Assembly (NCBI RefSeq): GCF_002327085.1
Contig: NZ_CP023429.1
Span: forward strand, 930,001 to 994,000
Reading direction: 5' to 3'
DNA length: 64,000 nucleotides
Source of the DNA: Neisseria weixii
GTDB lineage: Bacteria; Pseudomonadota; Gammaproteobacteria; Burkholderiales; Neisseriaceae
Positions 56,412 through 64,000 of the stretch are shown piece by piece. Every line of letters begins with the position of its first letter. Position 1 is the first letter of the stretch. The position numbers and the translations under genes were made by a program. The notes under the pieces were generated by a model. That model saw only the letters and a program-made list of their open reading frames with translations, was not told the origin of the DNA and made no database searches.

Positions 56412-58084
56412 TTATTTTTTCAATGCTTCATCACGCAATTCGCGGCGCAGAATTTTGCCGACATTGGATTTCGGCAATTCGTCACGGAATTCGATGTCTT
56501 TCGGTATTTTATAAGCAGTCAGCTCAGTGCGGCAAAAATTGATCAATTCTTCTTTGGTGAGCGAATCATCTTTTTTTACGACAAATACTTTTAAGGCTTC
56601 GCCGGTTTTTTCATTCGGCACACCGATACAGGCGACTTCTAAAACCTTATCGTGGTGGGCGACTACTTCTTCGATTTCGTTTGGATAAACATTGAAGCCG
56701 GAAACTACGATGAGGTCTTTTTTACGGTCAACCAGTTTGAACCAGCCTTTTTCATCCATCACGGCAATGTCGCCGGTTTCGATAAAGCCTTTGCTGTCGA
56801 TGGCCTTGGCAGTATCTTCGGGACGGTTCCAATAGCCTTTCATCACTTGCGGGCCGCGTACCCACATTTCACCCGGTTGGCCTTGCGGCACAAGTTTGCC
56901 GTCGCCATCGCGCAACTCGACTTCAGTAGAAGGAACAGGTAAGCCTATGCCCCGCTGTATGCTTCGATATTCAACGGGTTGCAACATACCCCCGGGCTGC
57001 ATTCGGTCAGGCCGTATGCTTCGACAATCGGTGTGCCGGTGATTTTTTTCCATTTCTCCGCCACGGCGCGTTGTGTGGCCATTCCGCCGCCTAAAGTCAG
57101 CTTCAGGTTGGAAAAGTCGATTTCGGCAAATTCCGGACGGTTTACCAAACCGTTGAACAGAGTATTCACACCAATAAACACGCTGATGCGGTCTTTTTTC
57201 ATGTCGCTGATAAAGCTCTTCATATCGCGGGGGTTGGTAATCAAAATAATTTTGGAACCGGCATTCGAGAAAATCATCAGGTTCACCGTGAGCGCAAAAA
57301 TATGGTAAAGCGGTAGTGCCGCGATGACCACTTCTTCGCCTTCGCGCAGCAGATTTTTAATCCATTCCGAAGCCTGCATCATATTAGCGCAAATATTGCC
57401 ATGGCTGAGCATAGCGCCTTTGGCCACGCCGGTGGTGCCGCCGGTGTATTGCAACAGGGCGGTATCATCGCGGTTTAAATCAACAGGGTGGAAGGTGTGT
57501 GCTGCACCTTGTTTTAAGGCCGTCTGAAAAGTGGTTGTATTGGCAATGAGGTATTCGGGTACGATTTTTTTTACTTTGCGCAAAACAAAGTTTATCAAAC
57601 TGCCTTTAATGGCACCAAACATCTCACCGACAGAGGCGATAATCACGTTTTTGATGTCGGTGCGTGGCAATACCAATTCCAGGGTATTGGCAAAATTTTC
57701 CAACACAATAATGGTGGTTGCACCACTGTCTTTCAGCTGGTGTTCGAGTTCACGCGGGGTGTAGAGAGGGTTGGTGTTCACCACGACCAAACCGGCTTGC
57801 AAAATGCCGAACAGCGCCACCGGATATTGCAGCAGGTTGGGCATCATGATGGCCACGCGTCCGCCGCGTTGCAGCTTTAAAACATTTTGCAGATAGGAGG
57901 CAAATTCGGTGGCGAGCTTGGCGGTTTCGTTGTAGCTGAGCGATTTGCCCATGTTTTGAAATGCCGGTTTCTCGCCAAACTTGGCCACACTTTTTTGGAA
58001 TACATCAATAATAGATTGGTAACGGGTGATGTCGATTTCATGCGCCACACCGGTTTCATAACTTTGCAACCAAGGTTTTTCCAT
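56412..58084 (-). CDS. fadD: Long-chain fatty acid-CoA ligase FadD (frameshifted)
   Basis: About 558 residues of the acyl-CoA synthetase family, activating fatty acids at the inner membrane. It starts [22 protein letters not shown] (58084). The ATP/AMP motif is [17 protein letters not shown]; then [39 protein letters not shown]; and the end [20 protein letters not shown] with the catalytic Lys. The frame breaks at 56950-56953 (four G on the coding strand; five give [16 protein letters not shown]). An uptake sequence lies inside near 57520. Confidence 0.92.
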
Positions 58085-58182
58085 GGGTAATCAGTCTCTT
58101 GTGGTAATAATAAAATGGAAGAAAACCATTGATATGGTTTAGACGAATCGATTATAGCAGCCTAAGCGGATTGAATACAGAA

Positions 58183-58209
58183 AGGCCGTCTGAAATATTC
58201 AGATGGCCT
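58183..58209. repeat. Uptake-sequence pair upstream of fadD
   Basis: AGGCCGTCTGAA against TTCAGATGGCCT (one mismatch), about 100 bases before the fadD start. Confidence 0.5.
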
Positions 58210-58600
58210 GAGATAACAACTATCCGTGCTGTGTTCTCAACCTGTTGTGTAAACAACGCAATTGTTTTTCACATATAGAATTTGCTGTAGCGTTCGGTTT
58301 GTTTTTTGAGCTTTTGTCCGATGTCTTTTTTTAAATTAAGCCAAACGTGTCATACCTCTTTGGCTCGTTTGAAACGGTTGTCGGTATTGTTGTGTGGTGA
58401 GGGCAGTTACGTGCTGCTTTAAGGATACTTAAATGGTTATTCTGCTGGCTTGGTATAGCCGGGCGGGTGAAGTAACGGTGATTTTATCCTGCGCGTAAGT
58501 GCCAAACGGCTTGATGTCGGTGCGGTGTCGGGTATTGTTGCGGGTGTTTATTGCAGTCTTGTCTTTCGGGCGCTGTAAACAACGCCGGCTTCTCTTACAT
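58210..58600 (-). pseudogene. Possible decayed coding region, unidentified
   Basis: About 390 bases without a usable gene. On the minus strand broken coding-like text appears, e.g. DNRFKRAKEV, stop, HVWLNLKKDIGQKLKKQ near 58375-58280, and PFGTYAQDKITVTSPARLYQ near 58510-58450. Frames are interrupted by stops and shifts. I do not recognise the protein; it may be the remnant of a lost gene or insertion sequence. No RNA gene is evident. Confidence 0.3.
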
Positions 58601-58604
58601 TCAT

Positions 58605-58629
58605 GCCGTCTGAAACAGTTTCAGACGGC
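58605..58629. repeat. AT-type uptake-sequence pair
   Basis: GCCGTCTGAAAC and GTTTCAGACGGC with a single-base loop; the left copy is AT dialect (58603). It lies about 90 bases upstream of the small membrane protein gene. Confidence 0.6.
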
Positions 58630-58717
58630 CTAAGTAATTGTTGGAAAGCCATTTGAGGATTATCGAAATTTAACCGGAAAGCTGCTAAAATACCGTTTTC
58701 ATCCCATCGGCTATCAT

Positions 58718-58957
58718 ATGACCAATCCGAAAATTCAAGCCAATACGCGCTATGCATTTGTGTGTATTGCGTTGATGATGCTGACTTTTTTGGTGTTTGT
58801 CTTGTTAATGGTTGCACCTTTGGGTTTGAGCATGAATCATCAAATTATTGCCATGCGCATTTCTTTGTATGCGCTGGTGCTGTTTGCTGTTTTGGGCGGT
58901 ATTTTTTCCATCAGAGTGGCCATGCTGCGCAAAAACAGTACGAAAGTGATCAAATGA
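58718..58957 (+). CDS. Small two-TM protein of unknown function
   Basis: A 79-residue protein with two membrane segments (about residues 12-36, AFVCIALMMLTFLVFVLLMVAPLG, and 44-66) and a basic tail. I do not assign a family. The ATGA overlap with the next gene (58954-58957) shows translational coupling. Confidence 0.75.
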   Translation: MTNPKIQANTRYAFVCIALMMLTFLVFVLLMVAPLGLSMNHQIIAMRISLYALVLFAVLGGIFSIRVAMLRKNSTKVIK

Positions 58958-59382
58958 GCGAACCCCTAATCCCCGAAGAAATCCGTCTGCAAAACGGCCG
59001 CGCAGCCTTGACTTTGATTTACAATGGAGAGCACAAAAGCTTGCCGGCCGAGTATTTGCGCGCGTATTCGCCCAGCGCCGAAGTACGCGGCCATGCGCTC
59101 GGACAGGAAGTTTTGCAGACCGGCAAAGCCGATGTCACCATTATGGGCTTAGAGCCGGTCGGGCAGTATGCGCTGAAAATCACTTTTTCAGACGGCCACG
59201 ACAGCGGCTTGTACGATTGGCCGTATTTACACAAATTGGCCTGCCAATATGACGAAATGTGGGCCGATTATTTGCGCCGCATTGAGTTGGCCGGTGCTTC
59301 ACGCATTCGGACGGCTGAAGATTCGGCGGCGCCGGCTAAAACCGGTCATTCGTGCGGCGGCAGTTGCGGCTGCAGCCATTAA
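58954..59382 (+). CDS. DUF971-domain protein
   Basis: A 142-residue protein with the DUF971 (gamma-butyrobetaine hydroxylase-like N-terminal) domain: EIRLQNGRAALTLIYNGEHKSLPAEYLRAYSPSAEV and ALKITFSDGHDSGLYDWPYLHKL. The Cys/His-rich tail (HSCGGSCGCSH) could hold a metal. DUF971 proteins are associated with iron-sulfur cluster handling in some bacteria, but the role here is unknown. It precedes ubiE by 36 bases. Confidence 0.88.
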   Translation: MSEPLIPEEIRLQNGRAALTLIYNGEHKSLPAEYLRAYSPSAEVRGHALGQEVLQTGKADVTIMGLEPVGQYALKITFSDGHDSGLYDWPYLHKLACQYDEMWADYLRRIELAGASRIRTAEDSAAPAKTGHSCGGSCGCSH

Positions 59383-59418
59383 GATAGACACAACTATTCC
59401 ATTTAAAGAAAGCAGATT

Positions 59419-60156
59419 ATGAGCGACCACAAAACCCACTTTGGTTTTTCAACCGTCGATGAAGATGAAAAAGCCGGCAAGGTTGCCGAAGTGTTCCACT
59501 CGGTAGCGAAAAACTACGACATCATGAATGACGTGATGTCGGGCGGTTTGCACCGTGTGTGGAAGCATTTCACCATCAGCACTGCGCGCCTGAAAAAAGG
59601 CGATAAAGTGTTGGACATCGCCGGCGGTACAGGCGATTTGTCGCGCGGCTGGGCAAAGCGAGTGGGCAAAGAAGGTGAAGTATGGCTGACTGACATCAAT
59701 TCATCGATGCTCACCGTTGGTCGCGACCGCCTGCTCAACGAAGGCTTGATTTTGCCGGTGTCGCTGGCCGATGCGGAAAAATTGCCGTTTCCGGATAACT
59801 ATTTCAATCTGGTTTCGGTCGCTTTCGGTTTGCGCAACATGACGCACAAAGATGCGGCATTAAAAGAAATGTATCGGGTATTGAAACCGGGCGGCACACT
59901 ATTGGTATTGGAATTTTCCAAGGTTTACAAGCCGTTATCAGGCGCATATGATCTGTATTCGTTCAAATTACTGCCGGTGATGGGCAAATTGATTGCCAAA
60001 GATGCCGACAGCTACCAATACTTGGCCGAATCCATCCGCATGCATCCCGATCAAGAAACGCTGAAGCAGATGATGCTCGAAGCCGGTTTCGACAGCGTGG
60101 ATTACCACAACATGAGTGCGGGCATTGTGGCTTTGCATAAAGGTGTGAAATTTTAA
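59419..60156 (+). CDS. ubiE: Ubiquinone/menaquinone methyltransferase UbiE
   Basis: A 245-residue SAM methyltransferase of quinone synthesis. Family text: [42 protein letters not shown], motif [17 protein letters not shown], and [28 protein letters not shown]. Full length and intact. Confidence 0.96.
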   Translation: MSDHKTHFGFSTVDEDEKAGKVAEVFHSVAKNYDIMNDVMSGGLHRVWKHFTISTARLKKGDKVLDIAGGTGDLSRGWAKRVGKEGEVWLTDINSSMLTVGRDRLLNEGLILPVSLADAEKLPFPDNYFNLVSVAFGLRNMTHKDAALKEMYRVLKPGGTLLVLEFSKVYKPLSGAYDLYSFKLLPVMGKLIAKDADSYQYLAESIRMHPDQETLKQMMLEAGFDSVDYHNMSAGIVALHKGVKF

Positions 60157-60175
60157 TTCTGAATGGTTGTGAACC

Positions 60176-60219
60176 AATCAATAAAGGCCGTCTGAAATTT
60201 CAGACGGCCTTTATTGATT
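60176..60219. terminator. 44-bp perfect palindrome with uptake sequences between ubiE and ygfZ
   Basis: Two AG-type uptake sequences joined centre to centre and extended by AATCAATAA/TTATTGATT, giving exact 22-bp arms without a loop. It would end both convergent transcripts. Confidence 0.8.
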
Positions 60220-60232
60220 TATTTATCTTCGC

Positions 60233-61092
60233 TTATTTTTTCGGCTCAACTGTAAAGAATAATTGTTCTACCGTTAAAGCATTGCCATCAGCATCGGTTA
60301 ATGCGGCCTCGGCAGCAGAAAATTTAATCACGGCTAAATTCAAGCTGCCATCATCGGTGAGGGTAGTATTGATGATTTGACCGGCTTCTTCTTCACCAAC
60401 CTTCACCGCAATACCTGCTGCTTCCAATGAGCTGCCGCGCAATACGGCCAAACCGCGTTTTACTTGGCCGCGATATTGGGCGCGGGCGATGATTTCTTGG
60501 CCCGGATAGCACCCTTTGCGAAAGTGAACGCCACCGATAATGTGTTGGTTGAGCATTTGCGCCACGGCGGTTTCTTTGGTGGCGAGGGAAATCCAAGCGT
60601 AACCGCTGCAAATTTCGTGCAGGTTCCAAGCATTTTCTGCGGCTGCGTCGTACGGCGGTAATTGTTCTGACAAGCCGACTTTGAAACGGCCTGTGTGCGG
60701 CAGGTTGATGCACCAAACATTATTTTGATTTTCTGCGGCAAACGCCAAGTTCGGTTCAACGGCGGTTGTGGCTTTGGCATCGTCAGCCAATTCGCCGGCC
60801 ACAGCAAAATCAGCCAGCGGTTCAAACACTACTTTGGCACGAAGCACATACATACGCAATTTTTGAGGATGGGTTCAACCAAATCCTGTGCCATCACCAG
60901 CAGCAAATCGTCGCCGCGGTTGAGCACAACCATATTGGCGAGCACGCGGCCTTTGGCTGTGTTGTAGGTGGCGTAACAGGCTTGGCCGGTGGGGAGGTTT
61001 AGAATGTCGTTTGATAATTGATTGTGTAGAAAATCAGCGCGGTCGTCACCGCTGACACGGACTACGCCGAAGAAAGGCAGACAAGTTTGCAT
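60233..61092 (-). CDS. ygfZ: Folate-dependent Fe-S maturation protein YgfZ (frameshifted)
   Basis: About 286 residues of the GcvT-like YgfZ/IBA57 family that assists Fe-S enzymes such as MiaB. Start MQTCLPFFGVVRVSGDDRADFLHNQLSNDI; the signature HFRKGCYPGQEIIARAQYRGQ has the conserved Cys. The frame breaks at 60860-60864; one more A continues ILKKLRMYVLRAKVVFEPLADFAV. One-base loss in a homopolymer, as elsewhere. Confidence 0.9.
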
Positions 61093-61250
61093 GGTGGGGA
61101 TTCCTTGGTAACAGTCACAAATAAGGTTCGCAATGGCAATGATATGGGGGCGTTATCACTAAAATAAAGACGGCAAAATAAAGATCGCCTGTCTTAGGCC
61201 GTCTGAATATCTAAAATATACAATGTCATTTTCAGATGGCCTTGAATCAT

Positions 61251-61607
61251 TCATTTTATTTGAACAGCTGATACCTTGATTTCGACTTTCCATTCCGGTT
61301 TGGCCAGTTTGGCTTCTATACAGGCGCGGGCAGGAGAATGCTGCGGGTCGACCCATTCATCCCAAGCTTCGTTCATCACGGCGTAATCGGCCATGTCATT
61401 CAGATAAATGGTGGCTTCGACAATATGTTTCTTGTTTGAACCACATTGTTGCAGCCATGAATCAATTTGTGCCAACACGTCGGCAGTCTGTATTTTCGCA
61501 TCGGCTTGTTCCGTGTTTTCAGGAACCATGCCGGATAGGAACACGAAGCCGTTGGCAACGGTGGCTTCGGATAGGCGCGCGTGTTGGCCGAAATATTCAA
61601 CGCTCAT
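61251..61607 (-). CDS. RidA/YjgF-family protein
   Basis: A 118-residue RidA-like protein. RLSEATVANGFVFLSGMVPEN at the start and SPARACIEAKLAKPEWKVEIKVSAV, with the conserved Arg that would position an imine substrate, are visible. True RidA deaminates reactive enamines; other subgroups have other roles, so I do not give a symbol. Upstream on its strand is GGAGT before the ATG. Confidence 0.88.
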   Translation of the reverse strand: MSVEYFGQHARLSEATVANGFVFLSGMVPENTEQADAKIQTADVLAQIDSWLQQCGSNKKHIVEATIYLNDMADYAVMNEAWDEWVDPQHSPARACIEAKLAKPEWKVEIKVSAVQIK

Positions 61608-61746
61608 GTCGGAACTCCTGATTTTAAAAATGATATATGGTATAGTAAACCATGTTTCACCGAAAGCAAGCGCAAGACTGGCACTTTTTTAAAATTTGAA
61701 CCACTATAATATCAACACCTGCATAATTCAAATTTCAGGGACAAAG

Positions 61747-62106
61747 ATGAACGACATTATTCCTCCCCAAACACCGGTTAACGATAACCGCCGAACTTAT
61801 ATGATGGTGATTTACGGCCTGTATGCGTTGACTGTTTTCACCGCATTTTCATGTATTATCGGTGTGATTCTGGCCTATGTGAAACATGACGACATGTGCG
61901 GCACGATTTACGAGCATCACATCAGCTACCTGATTAAAACATTTTGGGTCAGCGTTATCGGTTATTTTATCGGCGCGGTCACGATGTTTATCGGTATCGG
62001 TTTGGTGCTCTTGTTTATCGTGAGCTTGTGGTTTATTTACCGCGTAGTTGCCGGTTTTGTTAAACTGTACGACGGTAAACCGGTCTCGCCTGACGGCTGG
62101 CTGTAA
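61747..62106 (+). CDS. DUF4870-like membrane protein
   Basis: A 119-residue protein with three membrane segments (about 17-41, 60-78, 80-102) and the pattern VIYGLYALTVFTAFSCIIGVILAYVK...IYEHHISYLIKTFWVSVIGY seen in neisserial DUF4870-type proteins. The ATG at 61747 has a purine-rich AGGGACAAAG upstream. Function unknown. Confidence 0.72.
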   Translation: MNDIIPPQTPVNDNRRTYMMVIYGLYALTVFTAFSCIIGVILAYVKHDDMCGTIYEHHISYLIKTFWVSVIGYFIGAVTMFIGIGLVLLFIVSLWFIYRVVAGFVKLYDGKPVSPDGWL

Positions 62107-62128
62107 ATCTAATTTCACCCGCTTATTT

Positions 62129-62164
62129 TTCAGACGGCCTTTATGCGATTAAAGGCCGTCTGAA
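62129..62164. terminator. Uptake-sequence hairpin after the DUF4870-like gene
   Basis: TTCAGACGGCCTTT and AAAGGCCGTCTGAA with an 8-base loop. Confidence 0.55.
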
Positions 62165-62197
62165 GTTTGTTTTAGCCCTTTGAATGAGAAAGAAAAT

Positions 62198-63073
62198 ATG
62201 CATTATCTTGTTGCCAGTATTTTGTGCAGCGTGTTGGTGTCGGTGTTGCTGAAGGTCGCGCGCAAACAGAAAATTAAAATCGAGCAAGCGGTGGCGGTGA
62301 ATTATATTGTGGCGATTACGCTGACGATGGTGGTACTGAAACCGGATTTGAGCAATCCGGTAGGCTTTTTGCCGACATGGTGGTTGTTTGCCGCGCTAGG
62401 CGTGCTGTTGCCGAGTGTGTTTGTGATTATGGGCAAGGCGGTGGAAAGCGTTGGCATTGTGAAATCCGATGCAGCGCAGCGGTTGTCGCTGTTTTTGCCG
62501 ATTGTCGCTTCGTTTGCCATTTTCGGCGAACAACTAACCGAGGGCCGTCTGATTGGTATTGCGTTGGCGTTCGTGGCGTTGTTTTGTCTGCTGTGGAAAG
62601 CCGACGGCAGCAAAAAATCAGGCGGCATTACCACGCAAATCGCTTTGCTGATGGGCGTTTGGGCGGGTTATGGCGTGATTGATGTTTTATTCAAACAAGT
62701 TGCCAAAAGCGGCACGGCCTTTGCCGGCAATTTATTGGTGGCATTTTGCTTGGCGGCGATTGTGATGTTTTCTTATCTGTTTTCCAAAGGAACGAAATGG
62801 ACCAAAGAAGGCATCATCGGCGGCGTGTTGCTCGGCGGCTTGAACTTCTTAAATATTGTCACCTACATCAGTGCGCACCAAGCCATAAGCGATAACCCGA
62901 CGCTGGTTTTTGCCGGCATGAACATGGGTGTGATTGTGTTGGGTACATTGGTCGGCGCGTGGATATTCAAAGAGAAAATCAGCAGTATCAACGCGGCCGG
63001 CATCAGCGTTGCATTGGTGGCCATTGGGTGTTTGTTTTATTGGGAACAGATTCGCCGCTTTGTCGGTATGTAG
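62198..63073 (+). CDS. EamA/DMT-superfamily transporter
   Basis: A 291-residue protein with ten membrane segments in two EamA repeats. FAALGVLLPSVFVIMGKAVESVGIVKSDAAQRLSLFLPIVASFAIFGEQLT is a typical first-repeat end, and NPTLVFAGMNMGVIVLGTLVGAWIFKEKISSINAAGI the second. Substrate unknown; metabolites are exported by relatives. The ATG at 62198 is preferred over the upstream TTG. Confidence 0.87.
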   Translation: MHYLVASILCSVLVSVLLKVARKQKIKIEQAVAVNYIVAITLTMVVLKPDLSNPVGFLPTWWLFAALGVLLPSVFVIMGKAVESVGIVKSDAAQRLSLFLPIVASFAIFGEQLTEGRLIGIALAFVALFCLLWKADGSKKSGGITTQIALLMGVWAGYGVIDVLFKQVAKSGTAFAGNLLVAFCLAAIVMFSYLFSKGTKWTKEGIIGGVLLGGLNFLNIVTYISAHQAISDNPTLVFAGMNMGVIVLGTLVGAWIFKEKISSINAAGISVALVAIGCLFYWEQIRRFVGM

Positions 63074-63107
63074 ATTGAGAAATGAATTGGAATTGCTTTT
63101 AGTCATC

Positions 63108-63138
63108 AGAGGCCGTCTGAAACATTCAGACGGTCTCT
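63108..63138. terminator. Uptake-sequence hairpin after the EamA transporter
   Basis: AGAGGCCGTCTGAA against TTCAGACGGTCTCT, one G:U-type mismatch. Confidence 0.6.
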
Positions 63139-63263
63139 GACTTTATGTTAGGAATTTGTTTGTTTATGTTTATTCATGTATGATTGTCAACATTAATGTT
63201 GACGATAGCCGGTGCTTTCGCCCGGTTTTTTTGCGTTTGTCGCATTTGTTCTGTTAACAGGCA
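63139..63263. other. Intergenic stretch with a short palindrome
   Basis: TGTCAACATTAATGTTGACG at about 63185-63204 is palindromic in TCAACATTAATGTTGA. A small CCGG...CCGG stem with a T run follows at about 63211-63235. No gene is seen. Confidence 0.4.
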
Positions 63264-64000
63264 TGTAAAACTGCACTAGGAAATCAGGGAATGGGCATCT
63301 AAAAGTGCACCACCCTGATTGTTGATAAACTCTCCGTTTTTGCGGAGTTTTCCTAGAAATGATTAATATGGAAACTATTACCAAAGCACGCCGCCTATTT
63401 AATCAAGGTATGTCCATCAGACAAATCGCCAAACAGCTCAACATTAACCGTAGAACCGTTAATAAATATATCCATGCCCAAACGCTTCAACCGACCAAAT
63501 ACCGACGAAGCAAACAACACTATCCCGCATTAGATGAATTCATCAGTATTCTGCAACAATATTTAACGCAACAACCGACCTTACCATCCCGGCAAAGAAT
63601 GTCTGCTCAGCACTTTGAATACCTTCAATCACTAGGATTTACCGGTTCATACAGTGCAGTACGCCGTTTTGTAGCTAATTTCTACAAAAAGCAGATACCT
63701 AATGTCACAACAGATGCTTTCATCCATTAAGCTTTGAACCGGGTGAGGCTTATCAATTCGACCGGAGTACAGAAACCGTTAGACCGGCAGGTAAAATCTG
63801 CAAAGTTTAACCGGCACAATTCAGGCTCTGTCATAACAGAGCCTTCTTTTATGTTGTTATCCTAATCAAACTGCCGAAATGTTTATTGATGCGCACAACC
63901 GTGCATTTGCATTCTTCGGAGGTATTCCTCAACGAGGTATTTATGACAACCTCAAGACCGCTGTCAGCAAAGTACTCAAAGGTAAAGAGCGGATATTGAC
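63264..64000 (+). mobile_element. IS21-family element, left part, decayed (cut by window edge)
   Basis: The left end is probably at TGTAAAACTGCAC (63264). TAAAACTGCAC (63266) and TAAAAGTGCAC (63300) are a near-identical pair like the terminal transposase-binding repeats of IS21 elements. The istA reading frame follows. The right part and any istB lie beyond the window. Confidence 0.7.
63359..64000 (+). pseudogene. istA: IS21-type transposase IstA, disrupted, partial
   Basis: It starts METITKARRLFNQGMSIRQIAKQLNINRRTVNKYI (63368, or 63359 with MIN), an N-terminal HTH, and is in frame to 63730. A one-base loss near 63725 (ATCCATTAAG; ATCCCATTAAG would be read FIPLSF) then hides the continuing FEPGEAYQFDRSTETVRPAGKICKV, which begins the DDE domain with its first Asp. 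A stop after KV and a further shift near 63860 precede MFIDAHNRAFAFFGGIPQRGIYDNLKTAVSKVLKGKER. More than one lesion, so it is probably dead. Confidence 0.78.

Noticed and set aside
58548..58817. 89-codon open frame on the minus strand
   Set aside because: It runs through an uptake-sequence hairpin and overlaps the small two-TM gene on the other strand. There is no recognisable protein and no ribosome site.
63184..63204. TGTCAACATTAATGTTGACG as the left end of the IS21 element
   Set aside because: The repeated TAAAA(C/G)TGCAC motif starting at 63264 fits IS21 ends better; the palindrome may be a separate site.
1..64000. CRISPR array, tRNA or rRNA genes
   Set aside because: No regularly spaced repeats and no cloverleaf or rRNA-like sequence were found. 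The many short repeats are uptake sequences and dRS3.

Overview
The window comes from a Neisseria chromosome. DNA uptake sequences are scattered throughout, nearly all in the AG dialect (AGGCCGTCTGAA), with a few AT-type copies (ATGCCGTCTGAA, e.g. 7037, 55786, 58603). Gene content and order match the genus: single-TM FtsK, glnD next to an XRE regulator, mreBCD-mrdAB, cmk-rpsA-ihfB, ndk-rlmN-pilW-rodZ-ispG, hisS-yfgM-der-hfq, and dRS3 repeats. The AG dialect suggests a commensal or animal-associated species rather than N. meningitidis or N. gonorrhoeae; I cannot name it.

Layout: 1-3.5 kb ftsK N-terminus, a CbiM-like permease, fluC/crcB, nnrE. 3.6-4.6 kb a decayed IS5/IS1106-type element with a 193-bp mini-element nested inside. 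4.6-10 kb hom, an Mth938-like gene, glnD, an XRE regulator. 10.0-10.2 kb an FNR-controlled small RNA matching AniS/FnrS. 10.4-17.4 kb a broken ferredoxin reductase and gatCAB, with an EcoRII-type restriction / Dcm / Vsr cassette between gatA and gatB. 17.7-24 kb the elongasome operon and marC. 24-28 kb aldehyde dehydrogenase, GNAT, ribBA with a small HTH gene, DUF4230. 28.2-32.4 kb a decayed siderophore locus (AraC regulator, TonB receptor, esterase) behind a Fur-like box. 32.5-43 kb uraA, cmk, rpsA, ihfB, zapE, ndk, rlmN, pilW, rodZ, ispG. 43-52 kb a pseudouridine synthase, hisS, yfgM, der, hfq, small metabolic genes, xerD, a molbindin. 52.6-63 kb bfd, brnQ, an AEC transporter, a 31-residue gene, a palindromic mini-element, fadD, ubiE, ygfZ, ridA, an EamA transporter. 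The right edge is a decayed IS21 element.

Working together: the rod-shape genes (mreBCD, mrdA, mrdB, rodZ), translation genes (gatCAB, rpsA, hisS, der, rlmN) and an oxygen-responsive regulatory layer (AniS plus its likely chaperone gene hfq) dominate.

An important caveat: about fifteen genes, including der, gatA and gatC that should be needed for growth, are broken by what looks each time like the loss of one base in a short homopolymer. I read most of these as sequencing or assembly error. Only the siderophore locus, the IS remnants and perhaps the ferredoxin reductase show damage of another kind (nonsense codons, internal deletions). These frames should be checked before any gene is called a pseudogene.
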